From Indibacter alkaliphilus LW1 (GTDB lineage Bacteria; Bacteroidota; Bacteroidia; Cytophagales; Cyclobacteriaceae), in the NCBI RefSeq assembly GCF_000295935.2, contig NZ_ALWO02000029.1:1-41286 (forward strand): a DNA stretch of 41,286 bases. The letters run 5' to 3'. Shown one piece after another: positions 15,187 through 22,806 of this stretch. The notes beneath the pieces were generated by a model, which searched no databases, was not told where the DNA came from, and saw only the letters and a program-made list of their open reading frames with translations. Every line of letters begins with the position of its first letter. The first letter of the stretch is position 1. The translations under genes and the position numbers were made by a program.

Positions 15187-15300
15187 TCAGTAATGGTATC
15201 TGCACTGGAGTATATAAATGGAATCATTGTCTGTTCTGTAGACCAGTCTGTGTTCGAGGTTGATTCTCCTTGACCACCAACCGGAAATTTCTTTATTTGA
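15187..15300 (-). pseudogene. YoeB/Txe-type toxin, C-terminal remnant
   Basis: The minus strand encodes [20 protein letters not shown], then [11 protein letters not shown] and a stop. This is the diagnostic C-terminus of YoeB mRNA interferases (YWSRRI...EHRLVY...CRYHY). The N-terminal half (about 45 residues) is missing: a TAA lies at 15301-15303, and the sequence beyond is AT-rich repeat. No YefM antitoxin is left upstream. A dead relic of a toxin-antitoxin locus. Confidence 0.75.
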
Positions 15301-15531
15301 TTAATTGTTTTTTGTTATTGTAGAGTTCCAAATGTAATTAATAGTCAATTACCATCAATATCCTTTTTTGAGTACACACTGCTTTGCTAGAAATATCAAT
15401 TTATCAATTTCATCGGTTCCTATCTACCAATATCAATAAGTATCCAATATCAATCAGTATCGGAACTAAGCTAAATCGGTTTTTTTGTTATTGCTTTAGT
15501 TCCGAATATCCAATATCCATCAATATCTTTC
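15301..15531. repeat. CAATATC-type low-complexity repeats before rarA
   Basis: Iterated words such as CCAATATCAAT, TATCCAATATC and CATCAATATC. Two diverged copies of a longer unit (TTTTTTGTTATTG, a GTTCC-containing core, then CATCAATATC) begin near 15307 and 15480. Open frames here are products of the low complexity. No gene. Confidence 0.55.
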
Positions 15532-15539
15532 TAATTTTG
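15532..15539 (+). promoter_or_regulatory. rarA -7 promoter element
   Basis: TAATTTTG is a perfect TAnnTTTG match 45 nt before the rarA ATG. No TTG is seen 19-21 nt upstream because that region is repeat sequence. Confidence 0.45.
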
Positions 15540-15583
15540 TACTCTAGGAAAGAATCCGTTTCAAGCCAATATCAGCATCATCA

Positions 15584-16846
15584 ATGAACAATACCCCTCT
15601 AGCAGAAAGAATGCGTCCGTCAAAGTTGGAAGAACTGATTGGGCAGGAGCACCTTTCGGCACCCACTTCATTTTTGCACCGGGCCATCAAAAGCGGCAGT
15701 GTACCTTCTCTGATACTCTGGGGGCCTCCAGGGGTAGGGAAGACCACCATTGCCAATATCATAGCCAATGAAATCAAAGCTCCTTTTTATACCTTGAGCG
15801 CCATCAGTTCGGGTGTGAAAGATATCCGTGAAGTGATCGAAAAGGCAAAATTCCAGATGGGTGTGGTACTTTTTATTGATGAAATCCACCGCTTCAATAA
15901 GTCCCAACAAGATGCACTTCTTGGAGCAGTGGAAAAGGGAATCATCCGCCTGATCGGAGCTACTACGGAAAACCCATCTTTTGAAGTCAATGCAGCCTTA
16001 CTTTCCCGCTGTCAGGTCTTTACCCTCAATCCACTGGGAAGGACTGAACTGGAAGCCATGCTGCATCAAGCCATGGAAAAGGATGTATTGATTAAAAAGA
16101 AGCATATAGAGCTGAAAGAAACAGAGGCTCTATTGCGGCTGTCAGGAGGTGATGGACGGAAATTGTTGAACCTGTTTGAAATTGTGATCAATGGATTGGA
16201 GGAAGATCCCTGTGTGATCACCAATGAAAAAGTCACCAAGATCGCCCAGCAAAAGGTGGTCTTGTACGACAAGTCAGGTGAGCAACATTATGACATCATT
16301 TCTGCTTTTATCAAATCCATCCGGGGATCTGATCCCAATGCGGCTGTGTATTGGCTGGCCAGGATGATCGAAGGAGGGGAAGATGTGAAGTTTATTGCAC
16401 GACGCTTGGTCATCCTTGCGTCTGAAGACATTGGCAACGCCAATCCAAATGCTTTGCTGCTCGCCACAAACTGCTTTGAAGCAGTCAAAATCATAGGCTA
16501 TCCGGAGGCCAGAATCATCCTCTCTCAATGTGTCACTTACCTGGCAAGTTGCCCAAAGAGCAACGCTTCCTACATGGCAATCAACAAGGCCCAGGCATTG
16601 GTGAGGGAGAAAGGGGATCTTCCCGTTCCGCTTCACTTGCGCAATGCGCCCACCAAGCTGATGAAAGACCTGAATTATGGCAAGGAGTATAAGTACTCGC
16701 ATGATTATGAGGGGAACTTTGTCAATCAGGAATACTTGCCCGATGAGCTCAAAAATCTTAAACTTTATGAGCCTGGTAGCAATGCCCGCGAAAATGAACT
16801 GAGAAAATACCTGAATTCCAGGTGGAAGGGTAAGTATGGGTATTAG
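15584..16846 (+). CDS. rarA: Replication-associated recombination protein A (AAA+ ATPase)
   Basis: 420 residues. Near the N-terminus [14 protein letters not shown] is the RarA/RuvB-like entry. Walker A is GPPGVGKTT (47-55), Walker [19 protein letters not shown] (about 95-112), sensor 1 [19 protein letters not shown]. The C-terminal MgsA region includes [33 protein letters not shown] and the terminal [11 protein letters not shown]...[11 protein letters not shown] block. The protein forms tetramers that act at stalled forks and interacts with SSB. Full length and intact. Confidence 0.93.
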   Translation: MNNTPLAERMRPSKLEELIGQEHLSAPTSFLHRAIKSGSVPSLILWGPPGVGKTTIANIIANEIKAPFYTLSAISSGVKDIREVIEKAKFQMGVVLFIDEIHRFNKSQQDALLGAVEKGIIRLIGATTENPSFEVNAALLSRCQVFTLNPLGRTELEAMLHQAMEKDVLIKKKHIELKETEALLRLSGGDGRKLLNLFEIVINGLEEDPCVITNEKVTKIAQQKVVLYDKSGEQHYDIISAFIKSIRGSDPNAAVYWLARMIEGGEDVKFIARRLVILASEDIGNANPNALLLATNCFEAVKIIGYPEARIILSQCVTYLASCPKSNASYMAINKAQALVREKGDLPVPLHLRNAPTKLMKDLNYGKEYKYSHDYEGNFVNQEYLPDELKNLKLYEPGSNARENELRKYLNSRWKGKYGY

Positions 16847-17133
16847 GATTTATGGATATACGAAACTTTACCAGTAACATTAAAAAATCCGAATTATCTA
16901 AATCCGATCCGCCGCTAAGGACAAGTTATTTGTGGATATTGACCATTAGCAACCGAATAAGCCAATGAATTGATTTACTGGCAAAGAAGCGTATAATCAG
17001 ATTAGGGTTTTATCAAAATCCTTTATGATATTCTAATTTTTAGATATTTGATATTAAAAGATATTGGCTTAAAGCAATTCTTAACTCTTAAAAATTGCAC
17101 AAACGGTTAAGATGCGAATGACAATATCTAATT
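16847..17133. other. Gene-free interval
   Basis: AT-rich sequence of 287 nt with no supportable gene, strong hairpin or named repeat. Short open frames are interrupted on both strands. Confidence 0.4.
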
Positions 17134-17328
17134 TTAGGTGTCTTTAAAAAACTCGTCCAAATCCAGTTCAAAACCGGAAAGCACGGAAGACTTGGCTAAG
17201 TCACCTTCGGTCATCCATCGCGAGGCGGAATATTTCCCTTGTGTCAAGGTGTAGATCAAAACAGTTTTCCCTTCCGGATCCACGATCCAATATTCTTTTA
17301 CACCTGATTTAGACTCCTCTTTTTCCAT
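17134..17328 (-). pseudogene. Uma2-family (DUF820) endonuclease, C-terminal fragment
   Basis: 64 residues: KSGVKEYWIVDPEGKTVLIY, a GKY-type strand, then KSSVLSGFELDLDEFF. This matches the last third of Uma2/DUF820 restriction-like proteins (VKEYWIVDP...V-IY...G-F...SSVLPGF-IDLD-IF). Family members are about 190 residues; the N-terminal part is missing. The open ATG just before the fragment is probably accidental. Likely non-functional, although it could in principle be translated. Confidence 0.65.
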
Positions 17329-17390
17329 AGTTAAATTTACGAAAAATTGTTTTTAATAATCGAGCAGGTTTTTAGGTAGTGGCCTAATAC

Positions 17391-17507
17391 CTATTGCATA
17401 AATCTGAATTCATCCACCTTCTCAATTTTCTGTTTGAGATCAGCAATGTTGATACCCGCTTGAATGCCATTGTCTCGGATCATTTTCTTATCCTTCAGGT
17501 TTTGAAG
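17391..17507 (-). pseudogene. Short coding remnant, unidentified
   Basis: A stop-to-stop frame of 38 residues (LQNLKDKKMIRDNGIQAGIN, then IADLKQKIEKVDEFRFMQ) with the look of a helical protein tail. It follows directly on a stop and has no upstream partner. Family not recognised. Confidence 0.25.
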
Positions 17508-17594
17508 TTAAAAAATATTGATCCTTCCATTACTTTTTACATAAATCTTTTGAATTTTCTAATTACTTAGTTTATTTAAAGGTCTGTAAAACTT

Positions 17595-18674
17595 ATGCCT
17601 ATGCGTTTCTATTTTTCATCACTTTGTTGCCTTTATATTTTGTTCATACTCTCCTGTTCGGAAGACAAGGCAGAATCAAATGAGCAACCTATGGATAATT
17701 TCAGAAGCGAGGTGGAGGCCACACCTGTGCGGGTGGCTCTGTCCGAAAAAAAGACTTTTGATTACCTGATCAATGCCTCAGGGAAAATTGAAGCATTGGA
17801 CCAGCTCAAGGTGATTTTTGAGAGGTCCGGCTACCTGACTGAGTTGAATGTCAAGGAAGGGGACTATGTGGAAAAAGGTAAAATCCTGGCCAAGTTGGAT
17901 CAGACAGAAAGTCTTTTCAAACTGGAAAAGGCCAAGATCAACCTGAAAAATGCCGAAGCTACCTACCAATCAGAGATTCTCAGCTTTGACGGGATATTTA
18001 CTTCCGGAGATTCTGCCAGAATTATACCCGTAAGGGATCAATTGATGGCCAAAAGCGGTCTTTTTACAGCACAGCTTGAACTCAAAGAAGCAGAACTGGA
18101 TTTGGAAAAAAGCATTATCAAAGCACCTACTTCCGGCAGGGTGGCCGATCTTCAGGTCAAAACCGGAAGCTTGGTCAATGCAGGGGATGAACTGATGGAG
18201 ATCATCAATCCCTCCCAATTGGAATTGAAGGTCAAGGTGCTGGAATCGGACATCCACATGGTATCGATCGGGCAGGGAGCCGAGATCATTCCGGTAGGTT
18301 CTGGAGGAACCCAGCTTTCCGGTAAAGTCAGAAGCATCAATCCCAAAGTGGATGAAAACGGACTGGTATTGGTAGGGATTCAGGTGACTGAAAGTAAAGG
18401 TTTGCTGCCGGGGATGAATGCCAGGGCCATCATCAAAGCACCTCAAAGTAACAGTATAGTGGTACCCAAGCAAGCAGTAGTGTCCAGGTCTGGCAGGCCT
18501 GTGGTCTTCACCGTGGTCAATGGCAATGAATCCAAATGGAATTATGTTGAACCGGGAAAGGACAATGGCCGTGAGGTGGAGATTCTGGAAGGTTTGGAAG
18601 CAGGGGAAACCGTCATTGTTACAAATAACCTTCAGCTTGCCCATGAGGCACCTGTAAAGCCGGTAAAAGACTAA
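17595..18674 (+). CDS. RND efflux periplasmic adaptor (membrane fusion lipoprotein)
   Basis: 359 residues with lipobox ILSC (Cys21; an alternative Met lies at residue 3). The biotinyl-lipoyl-like half-motif GYLTELNVKEGDYVEKGKIL is followed by a helical hairpin (about 95-155, two long Lys/Glu-rich helices). Then come the second lipoyl half (IIKAPTSGRVADLQVKTGSL), a beta-barrel domain and a membrane-proximal domain. This is the HlyD/AcrA architecture. It links the inner-membrane pump to an outer-membrane channel. The RND permease follows after 4 nt. No TolC-type gene is in the window. Confidence 0.9.
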   Translation: MPMRFYFSSLCCLYILFILSCSEDKAESNEQPMDNFRSEVEATPVRVALSEKKTFDYLINASGKIEALDQLKVIFERSGYLTELNVKEGDYVEKGKILAKLDQTESLFKLEKAKINLKNAEATYQSEILSFDGIFTSGDSARIIPVRDQLMAKSGLFTAQLELKEAELDLEKSIIKAPTSGRVADLQVKTGSLVNAGDELMEIINPSQLELKVKVLESDIHMVSIGQGAEIIPVGSGGTQLSGKVRSINPKVDENGLVLVGIQVTESKGLLPGMNARAIIKAPQSNSIVVPKQAVVSRSGRPVVFTVVNGNESKWNYVEPGKDNGREVEILEGLEAGETVIVTNNLQLAHEAPVKPVKD

Positions 18675-18678
18675 GATT

Positions 18679-21600
18679 ATGGTTAGATTTTTATTGGCGA
18701 GGCCCATAGCGGTATTGATGACATTTTTGGCCTTAATGGTCTTTTCAGTCATCGTATTCAGGACTTTGCCTATTTCCCTTTTGCCTCCTATAGATGTCCC
18801 CCAGATTCTGGTCAAGGTCAATTACCCCAATGCATCACCCGAGGCCATTGAGCAGAATGTGCTTTCTCCAATTAGGGAAGGGCTGATGACTTTGGGTGGA
18901 CTTGAAGATATGGACAGCAAAGCAGGTTCAGAAGTGGGGACTATCAGGCTGACGTTTGATTATGGTACCAGAATGGAACTGGCCTACATTGAGGTCAATG
19001 AGAAAATTGACCGCTTGACCAATTCCTTGCCATCTGACCTCAGCCGTCCTCAAGTCATCCGAATCAATACCAATGATATTCCTGTCGTAAGGGTGCAGGT
19101 TGTGCCCAAGGATGGATTTGATTTTACAGAAGTCAGTCTGCTTACCGAAAATGTCCTCAAAAAGCGTTTGGAACAGCTTGAAGGGGTCTCTTTGGTAGAT
19201 ATCAATGGGAAAAAAGAACGGATGATCACTGTCAGCCCCAAAATTGCAATTCTAAGGGGGCTTGGCATGACTGAGGAGAATGTCATCAATGCCATCAAAT
19301 ACGGCAATGAAGAATTACCGGGCATTTCCGTCGAAGATGGACAGTTCAGGTATTATTTAAGATTGGCTACCCGGGTGGACAGTCCCGAGGACATTATGAA
19401 GCTTCCCGTGACTTCTTCAGAAGGTGTTACGGTAGATTTGAGTACTGTGGCGACGGTACAGTATGAGACAAGCGAACCTTTAGGTTACCACCTTTTCGGT
19501 GAGAATGAAGGGCTGGTTATTACCGTACACAAGCAGGCTGCTGCCAAAATGAATGAACTGTTGCCCAAAATCTATGAGGCAATTGAAATCTTCAGGACTG
19601 ATTATCCGCAAGTGGCATTCGATGTGACCCAAGACCAGTCGGTATTGCTCAATGCAGGCATCAGCAACCTGCAGACCAGTTTGCTGTTCGGAGGTTTATT
19701 TGCTTTCGGGGTATTATTTGTCTTTATGGGCAATTACAAAACACCCATCATCATTGGGCTCTCTTTGCCCTCTTCCCTGATTATCAGTTTTCTGGTTTTC
19801 TATTTTTTCGATATTTCCATCAATGTGATTTCACTTTCCGGCCTGGCTTTAGGTTTGGGGATGTTGATAGACAATTCCATCATTGTATTGGATAACATTA
19901 CCAGAAAAAGAAAAGAAGGATTGCCCTTGTTTGAAGCCTGTGTAGAGGGCGTCAATGAAGTGATGTCGGCACTGATCAGTTCCGTATTGACTACTTTGGC
20001 GGTATTTGTCCCGCTGGTCTTTCTATCCGGAATTTCCGGTGCTTTATTCTTTGACCAAGCGGTAGCTGTGGCTTCCATCTTGGGAGTTTCCCTTTTGGTG
20101 GCTTTTATTTTTCTGCCTATGCTGTACAGATTTTTCTTCCGAAAGCAGCCCGAAGGTCAGGAGATACAAGAGGATTCAAAATTGTTTGTAAGGATATTGG
20201 CAGGATATAAACGTCTTTATATTAAGATTTTTGCGAAAAGGAAACTCAGTTTTGCCCTATTTGTGATATTGATCCCGGCAGGATTGGCTTTGTCCTTATT
20301 TTTGGAAACCAGGGGTTTGCCTCCTATTGAAAAAACAGACGCAGTATTGACCGTCAATTGGAATGAGCCTATCGGGGTTGCCCAAAATAGGGACAGGGTA
20401 CTTTCTTTATTGGAGGCCTTACGGGGTGATTTTGTAAAGGCTGAAAGTGATATTGGGGTCAGGCAGTTTCTGTTGTTTGATGGAGAAAGCTCCTTGCAGG
20501 AGGCTACGCTTTATTTTCTTTTTGAAAACCAAAATCAAAAAGAGCAGCAAATGCCCCATTTGGACAATTTGATTCAGGAAAACTTCCCCAATGCTGTAGT
20601 GCAAATTGAAGATGCCCCGAATGCTTTTGACCAGCTTTTTGCATCTAACATGCCATACTATGAAGTCAGGTGGAAGGACCTGGGCAGCAAAAAGCCAATT
20701 GATGAGTCGATCATGGATGTCTGGTTGGGTGAATTTCCTGTCCGGCAATTTTCCAGAGGGCCAGGTTTGCAGAAGGAAGCTTCTGTAGTTTTCAGACTCA
20801 ACGCTGCTGAAATGGCTACCTATGGAGTGAATCCAAATGACCTGCAGGAAAAAGTGAAACGGATTTTTGGGGTATATGGGATAACCGATATCAAGAGATT
20901 TGGTGAAATCACGCCCATCAAGCTCAAAGCGGAAAAAAGAGATTTTGAGGACTTGCTCCGCAACTCCTATATCAAAGGTACAGAGGGACAAGAATATGCT
21001 TTGAACAATTTTATCCGTTTTGAATACGAAAACCATTACAAATTTGTCACTGCGGATAAGGGAGGGGTTTTCCAATCTGTGTATTTGGAGGAAAATGAAC
21101 CTACTGCCCACAATCAGGAAATCCTGAATTGGGGAAATGAAAGAAATCTGGGGATATCATTTGTGGGGCAGTATTTCAAGGACAGGGAGACCATCAGTGA
21201 ACTGTTGGGGATCCTGTTGGTAGCGGTTTTATTGCTGTACTTTATTCTGGCAGCCCAGTTTGAGAGTTTTGTGCAGCCTTTGGTGGTAATCTTTACCTTG
21301 CCCTTAGGGATTGCGGGAGCATTTACAGTCTTGTTGCTGACAGGGACCTCTTTGAATGTGATGTCTGCCATAGGCTTGGTGGTGATGTTGGGGATTATGG
21401 TCAATGATGCCATTTTGAAAATTGACACCATCAACAGGCTTAGGATAAAGTATGCAGCAAATAATTCTCCGGGAGAAGCCTTGGAGAAGGCCATGTACGA
21501 GGCAGGTGAGATTAGGTTGAAACCAATCCTGATGACATCGGTGACCACCATATTGGCTTTGCTGCCTGTGGTTTTCAGTTCAGGATTAGGAGCAGATCTT

Positions 21601-21711
21601 CAGCGGCCTTTGGTATTTTCCGTGATCGGCGGCCTGACAATAGGAACCTTTACAGCCATGTACTTTGTGCCATTGGCGTATTGGGCTTTGGCTAGGGGAA
21701 AGAAAGGATGA
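18679..21711 (+). CDS. RND efflux permease subunit 1
   Basis: 1010 residues, full length. It begins VRFLLARPIAVLMTFLALMV (TM1), followed by the porter domain start LLPPIDVPQILVKVNYPNAS. TM4 carries GLALGLGMLIDNSIIVLDN, with one of the two classical proton-relay acidic residues, and TM10 carries GLVVMLGIMVNDAILKID. Two halves with large periplasmic loops are evident. It likely exports toxic compounds or lipids by proton antiport. It lies 4 nt after the adaptor and was probably once contiguous with the second permease at 22807, now separated by about 1.1 kb of repeats and a nuclease gene. Confidence 0.92.
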   Translation: MVRFLLARPIAVLMTFLALMVFSVIVFRTLPISLLPPIDVPQILVKVNYPNASPEAIEQNVLSPIREGLMTLGGLEDMDSKAGSEVGTIRLTFDYGTRMELAYIEVNEKIDRLTNSLPSDLSRPQVIRINTNDIPVVRVQVVPKDGFDFTEVSLLTENVLKKRLEQLEGVSLVDINGKKERMITVSPKIAILRGLGMTEENVINAIKYGNEELPGISVEDGQFRYYLRLATRVDSPEDIMKLPVTSSEGVTVDLSTVATVQYETSEPLGYHLFGENEGLVITVHKQAAAKMNELLPKIYEAIEIFRTDYPQVAFDVTQDQSVLLNAGISNLQTSLLFGGLFAFGVLFVFMGNYKTPIIIGLSLPSSLIISFLVFYFFDISINVISLSGLALGLGMLIDNSIIVLDNITRKRKEGLPLFEACVEGVNEVMSALISSVLTTLAVFVPLVFLSGISGALFFDQAVAVASILGVSLLVAFIFLPMLYRFFFRKQPEGQEIQEDSKLFVRILAGYKRLYIKIFAKRKLSFALFVILIPAGLALSLFLETRGLPPIEKTDAVLTVNWNEPIGVAQNRDRVLSLLEALRGDFVKAESDIGVRQFLLFDGESSLQEATLYFLFENQNQKEQQMPHLDNLIQENFPNAVVQIEDAPNAFDQLFASNMPYYEVRWKDLGSKKPIDESIMDVWLGEFPVRQFSRGPGLQKEASVVFRLNAAEMATYGVNPNDLQEKVKRIFGVYGITDIKRFGEITPIKLKAEKRDFEDLLRNSYIKGTEGQEYALNNFIRFEYENHYKFVTADKGGVFQSVYLEENEPTAHNQEILNWGNERNLGISFVGQYFKDRETISELLGILLVAVLLLYFILAAQFESFVQPLVVIFTLPLGIAGAFTVLLLTGTSLNVMSAIGLVVMLGIMVNDAILKIDTINRLRIKYAANNSPGEALEKAMYEAGEIRLKPILMTSVTTILALLPVVFSSGLGADLQRPLVFSVIGGLTIGTFTAMYFVPLAYWALARGKKG

Positions 21712-22057
21712 GAAATGAAGGATGAAGGATGAGGGATGACGAGTGGTGTGTCGTCACCCTGAGTTATTAAAATTGAAATTTACAGAAAGGAAATGACAGT
21801 TGGTGTACGTCATCCTGATCCGGAGCTTGCGGAGGTGAAGCATCTCATGGATACAAGTTTGGGATTCTTCGCTGCGCTAAGAATGACGGTTACTCTTATC
21901 TGTTAATGGTAGTGAAGCGAAGGGTCTCATTCCCTTTAGAGTAGAAGATTCTTCACTGCGTTCAGAATCACGGGTAGCGGTTCGTCATCCTGAAGGAGGT
22001 ACGACTGAAGGATCTCATTGCATGTAAATAAAAAATGTCTATCGTAAAGTCTTAAAT

Positions 22058-22357
22058 ATGCAAAAAGGCGGTGCAGTTTACATTCTTACAAATAAACATC
22101 ATACAACGCTATATATAGGTGTGACCAATGATTTACAAAGACGACTTTATGAACATCAAAATGGCTTGAAGCCAAATTCATTTGTTGTTAAATATAACCT
22201 AAACAAGCTTGTTTATTATGAGGGATTTCACTCCATAGACGAGGCTATTATGAGAGAAAAACAATTAAAGGGGTGGACGAGACAGAAGAAGAATATTCTT
22301 GTAAACACCATGAATCCTGAATGGGAGGATTTAAGTGATGAAGTGAGAAGTTGGTGA
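22058..22357 (+). CDS. GIY-YIG nuclease family protein
   Basis: 99 residues. The GIY-YIG core starts with AVYILTN (Y8) and LYIGVTNDLQRRL (Y19-I-G21, Arg near 28), then H33, E67 in REKQLKGW, and a conserved Asn in NPEWEDL near 86. All catalytic positions are present. It is of the short YhbQ/UPF0213-like type common in Bacteroidota. It lies between two copies of a repeat block in the middle of an efflux operon, in the same direction. A DNA repair or element-mobilising role are both possible; the context favours association with the repeats. Confidence 0.88.
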   Translation: MQKGGAVYILTNKHHTTLYIGVTNDLQRRLYEHQNGLKPNSFVVKYNLNKLVYYEGFHSIDEAIMREKQLKGWTRQKKNILVNTMNPEWEDLSDEVRSW

Positions 22358-22516
22358 ATTTGTCATCATGCTGAAGGATCTTTAGACTTGGAGATTCTTC
22401 ACTGCGTTCAGAATGACGAGTGGTGTGTCGTCACCCTGAGTCATTAAAATTGGCATTTACAGAAAGGATATGACAGTTGGTGTACGTCATCCTGATCCGG
22501 AGCTTGCGGAGGTGAA

Positions 22517-22545
22517 AGCCTGTCCCGCAGCATTGCGGGGGATCT
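22517..22545. repeat. CCTGTCCCG hairpin inserted in the second repeat copy
   Basis: GCCTGTCCCGCAGCATTGCG, then GGGGATC: a CCCGC/GCGGG stem. It begins exactly where the first and second repeat copies stop matching. Similar CCTGTCCCG...CGGG hairpins lie inside the 5S-like remnant (185-201) and at 14650-14668. Confidence 0.55.
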
Positions 22546-22771
22546 CTTTCCTTGAGAGTAGGAGATTCTTCACTACGTTCAGAATGACGATCCCTCCACA
22601 TCTGTCAATGGTAGTGAAGCGAAGGGTCTCTTTCCCTTTAGAGTAAGAGATTCTTCACTGCGTTCAGAATGACGGAGGAAATCAACGCTAAATCTGAATA
22701 AGAATCGATTAAAAAAATAAATAGCAAGTGAGAAATCTAGTAACAAAGTATAGGAAAAAATGAGCTTCCTC

Positions 22772-22800
22772 AATCTAAAATCTTAAATCAAAAATCTAAG
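22772..22800. repeat. AATCTAAAATCTT repeat before RND permease 2
   Basis: A short form of the tandem repeat seen at 4343-4380, ending 6 nt before the ATG at 22807. It occupies the position where a ribosome site would lie. Confidence 0.55.
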
Positions 22801-22806
22801 TTCCCC

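Larger units (their letters stand above)
21736..22675. mobile_element. Repeat block duplicated around a GIY-YIG gene
   Basis: A 104-bp sequence at 21736-21839 recurs in the same orientation at 22413-22516 with about 4 mismatches. A 76-bp sequence at 21898-21973 recurs at 22600-22675 with about 5. The order A-B, GIY-YIG gene, A'-B' shows one block on both sides of the gene. Five 26-nt motifs of the type GATTCTTCACTGCGTTCAGA plus ATGACG lie at 21863, 21947, 22393, 22564 and 22649; each can form a short ATTCT/AGAAT stem. No transposase. The whole region interrupts the RND operon. Confidence 0.6.

Noticed and set aside
15384-15587. 67-codon open frame before rarA
   Set aside because: It is a by-product of iterated CAATATC words and ends in the rarA start region.
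21712-22806. Classical insertion sequence between the RND genes
   Set aside because: No transposase frame, no terminal inverted repeats around the whole block and no clear target duplication were seen.
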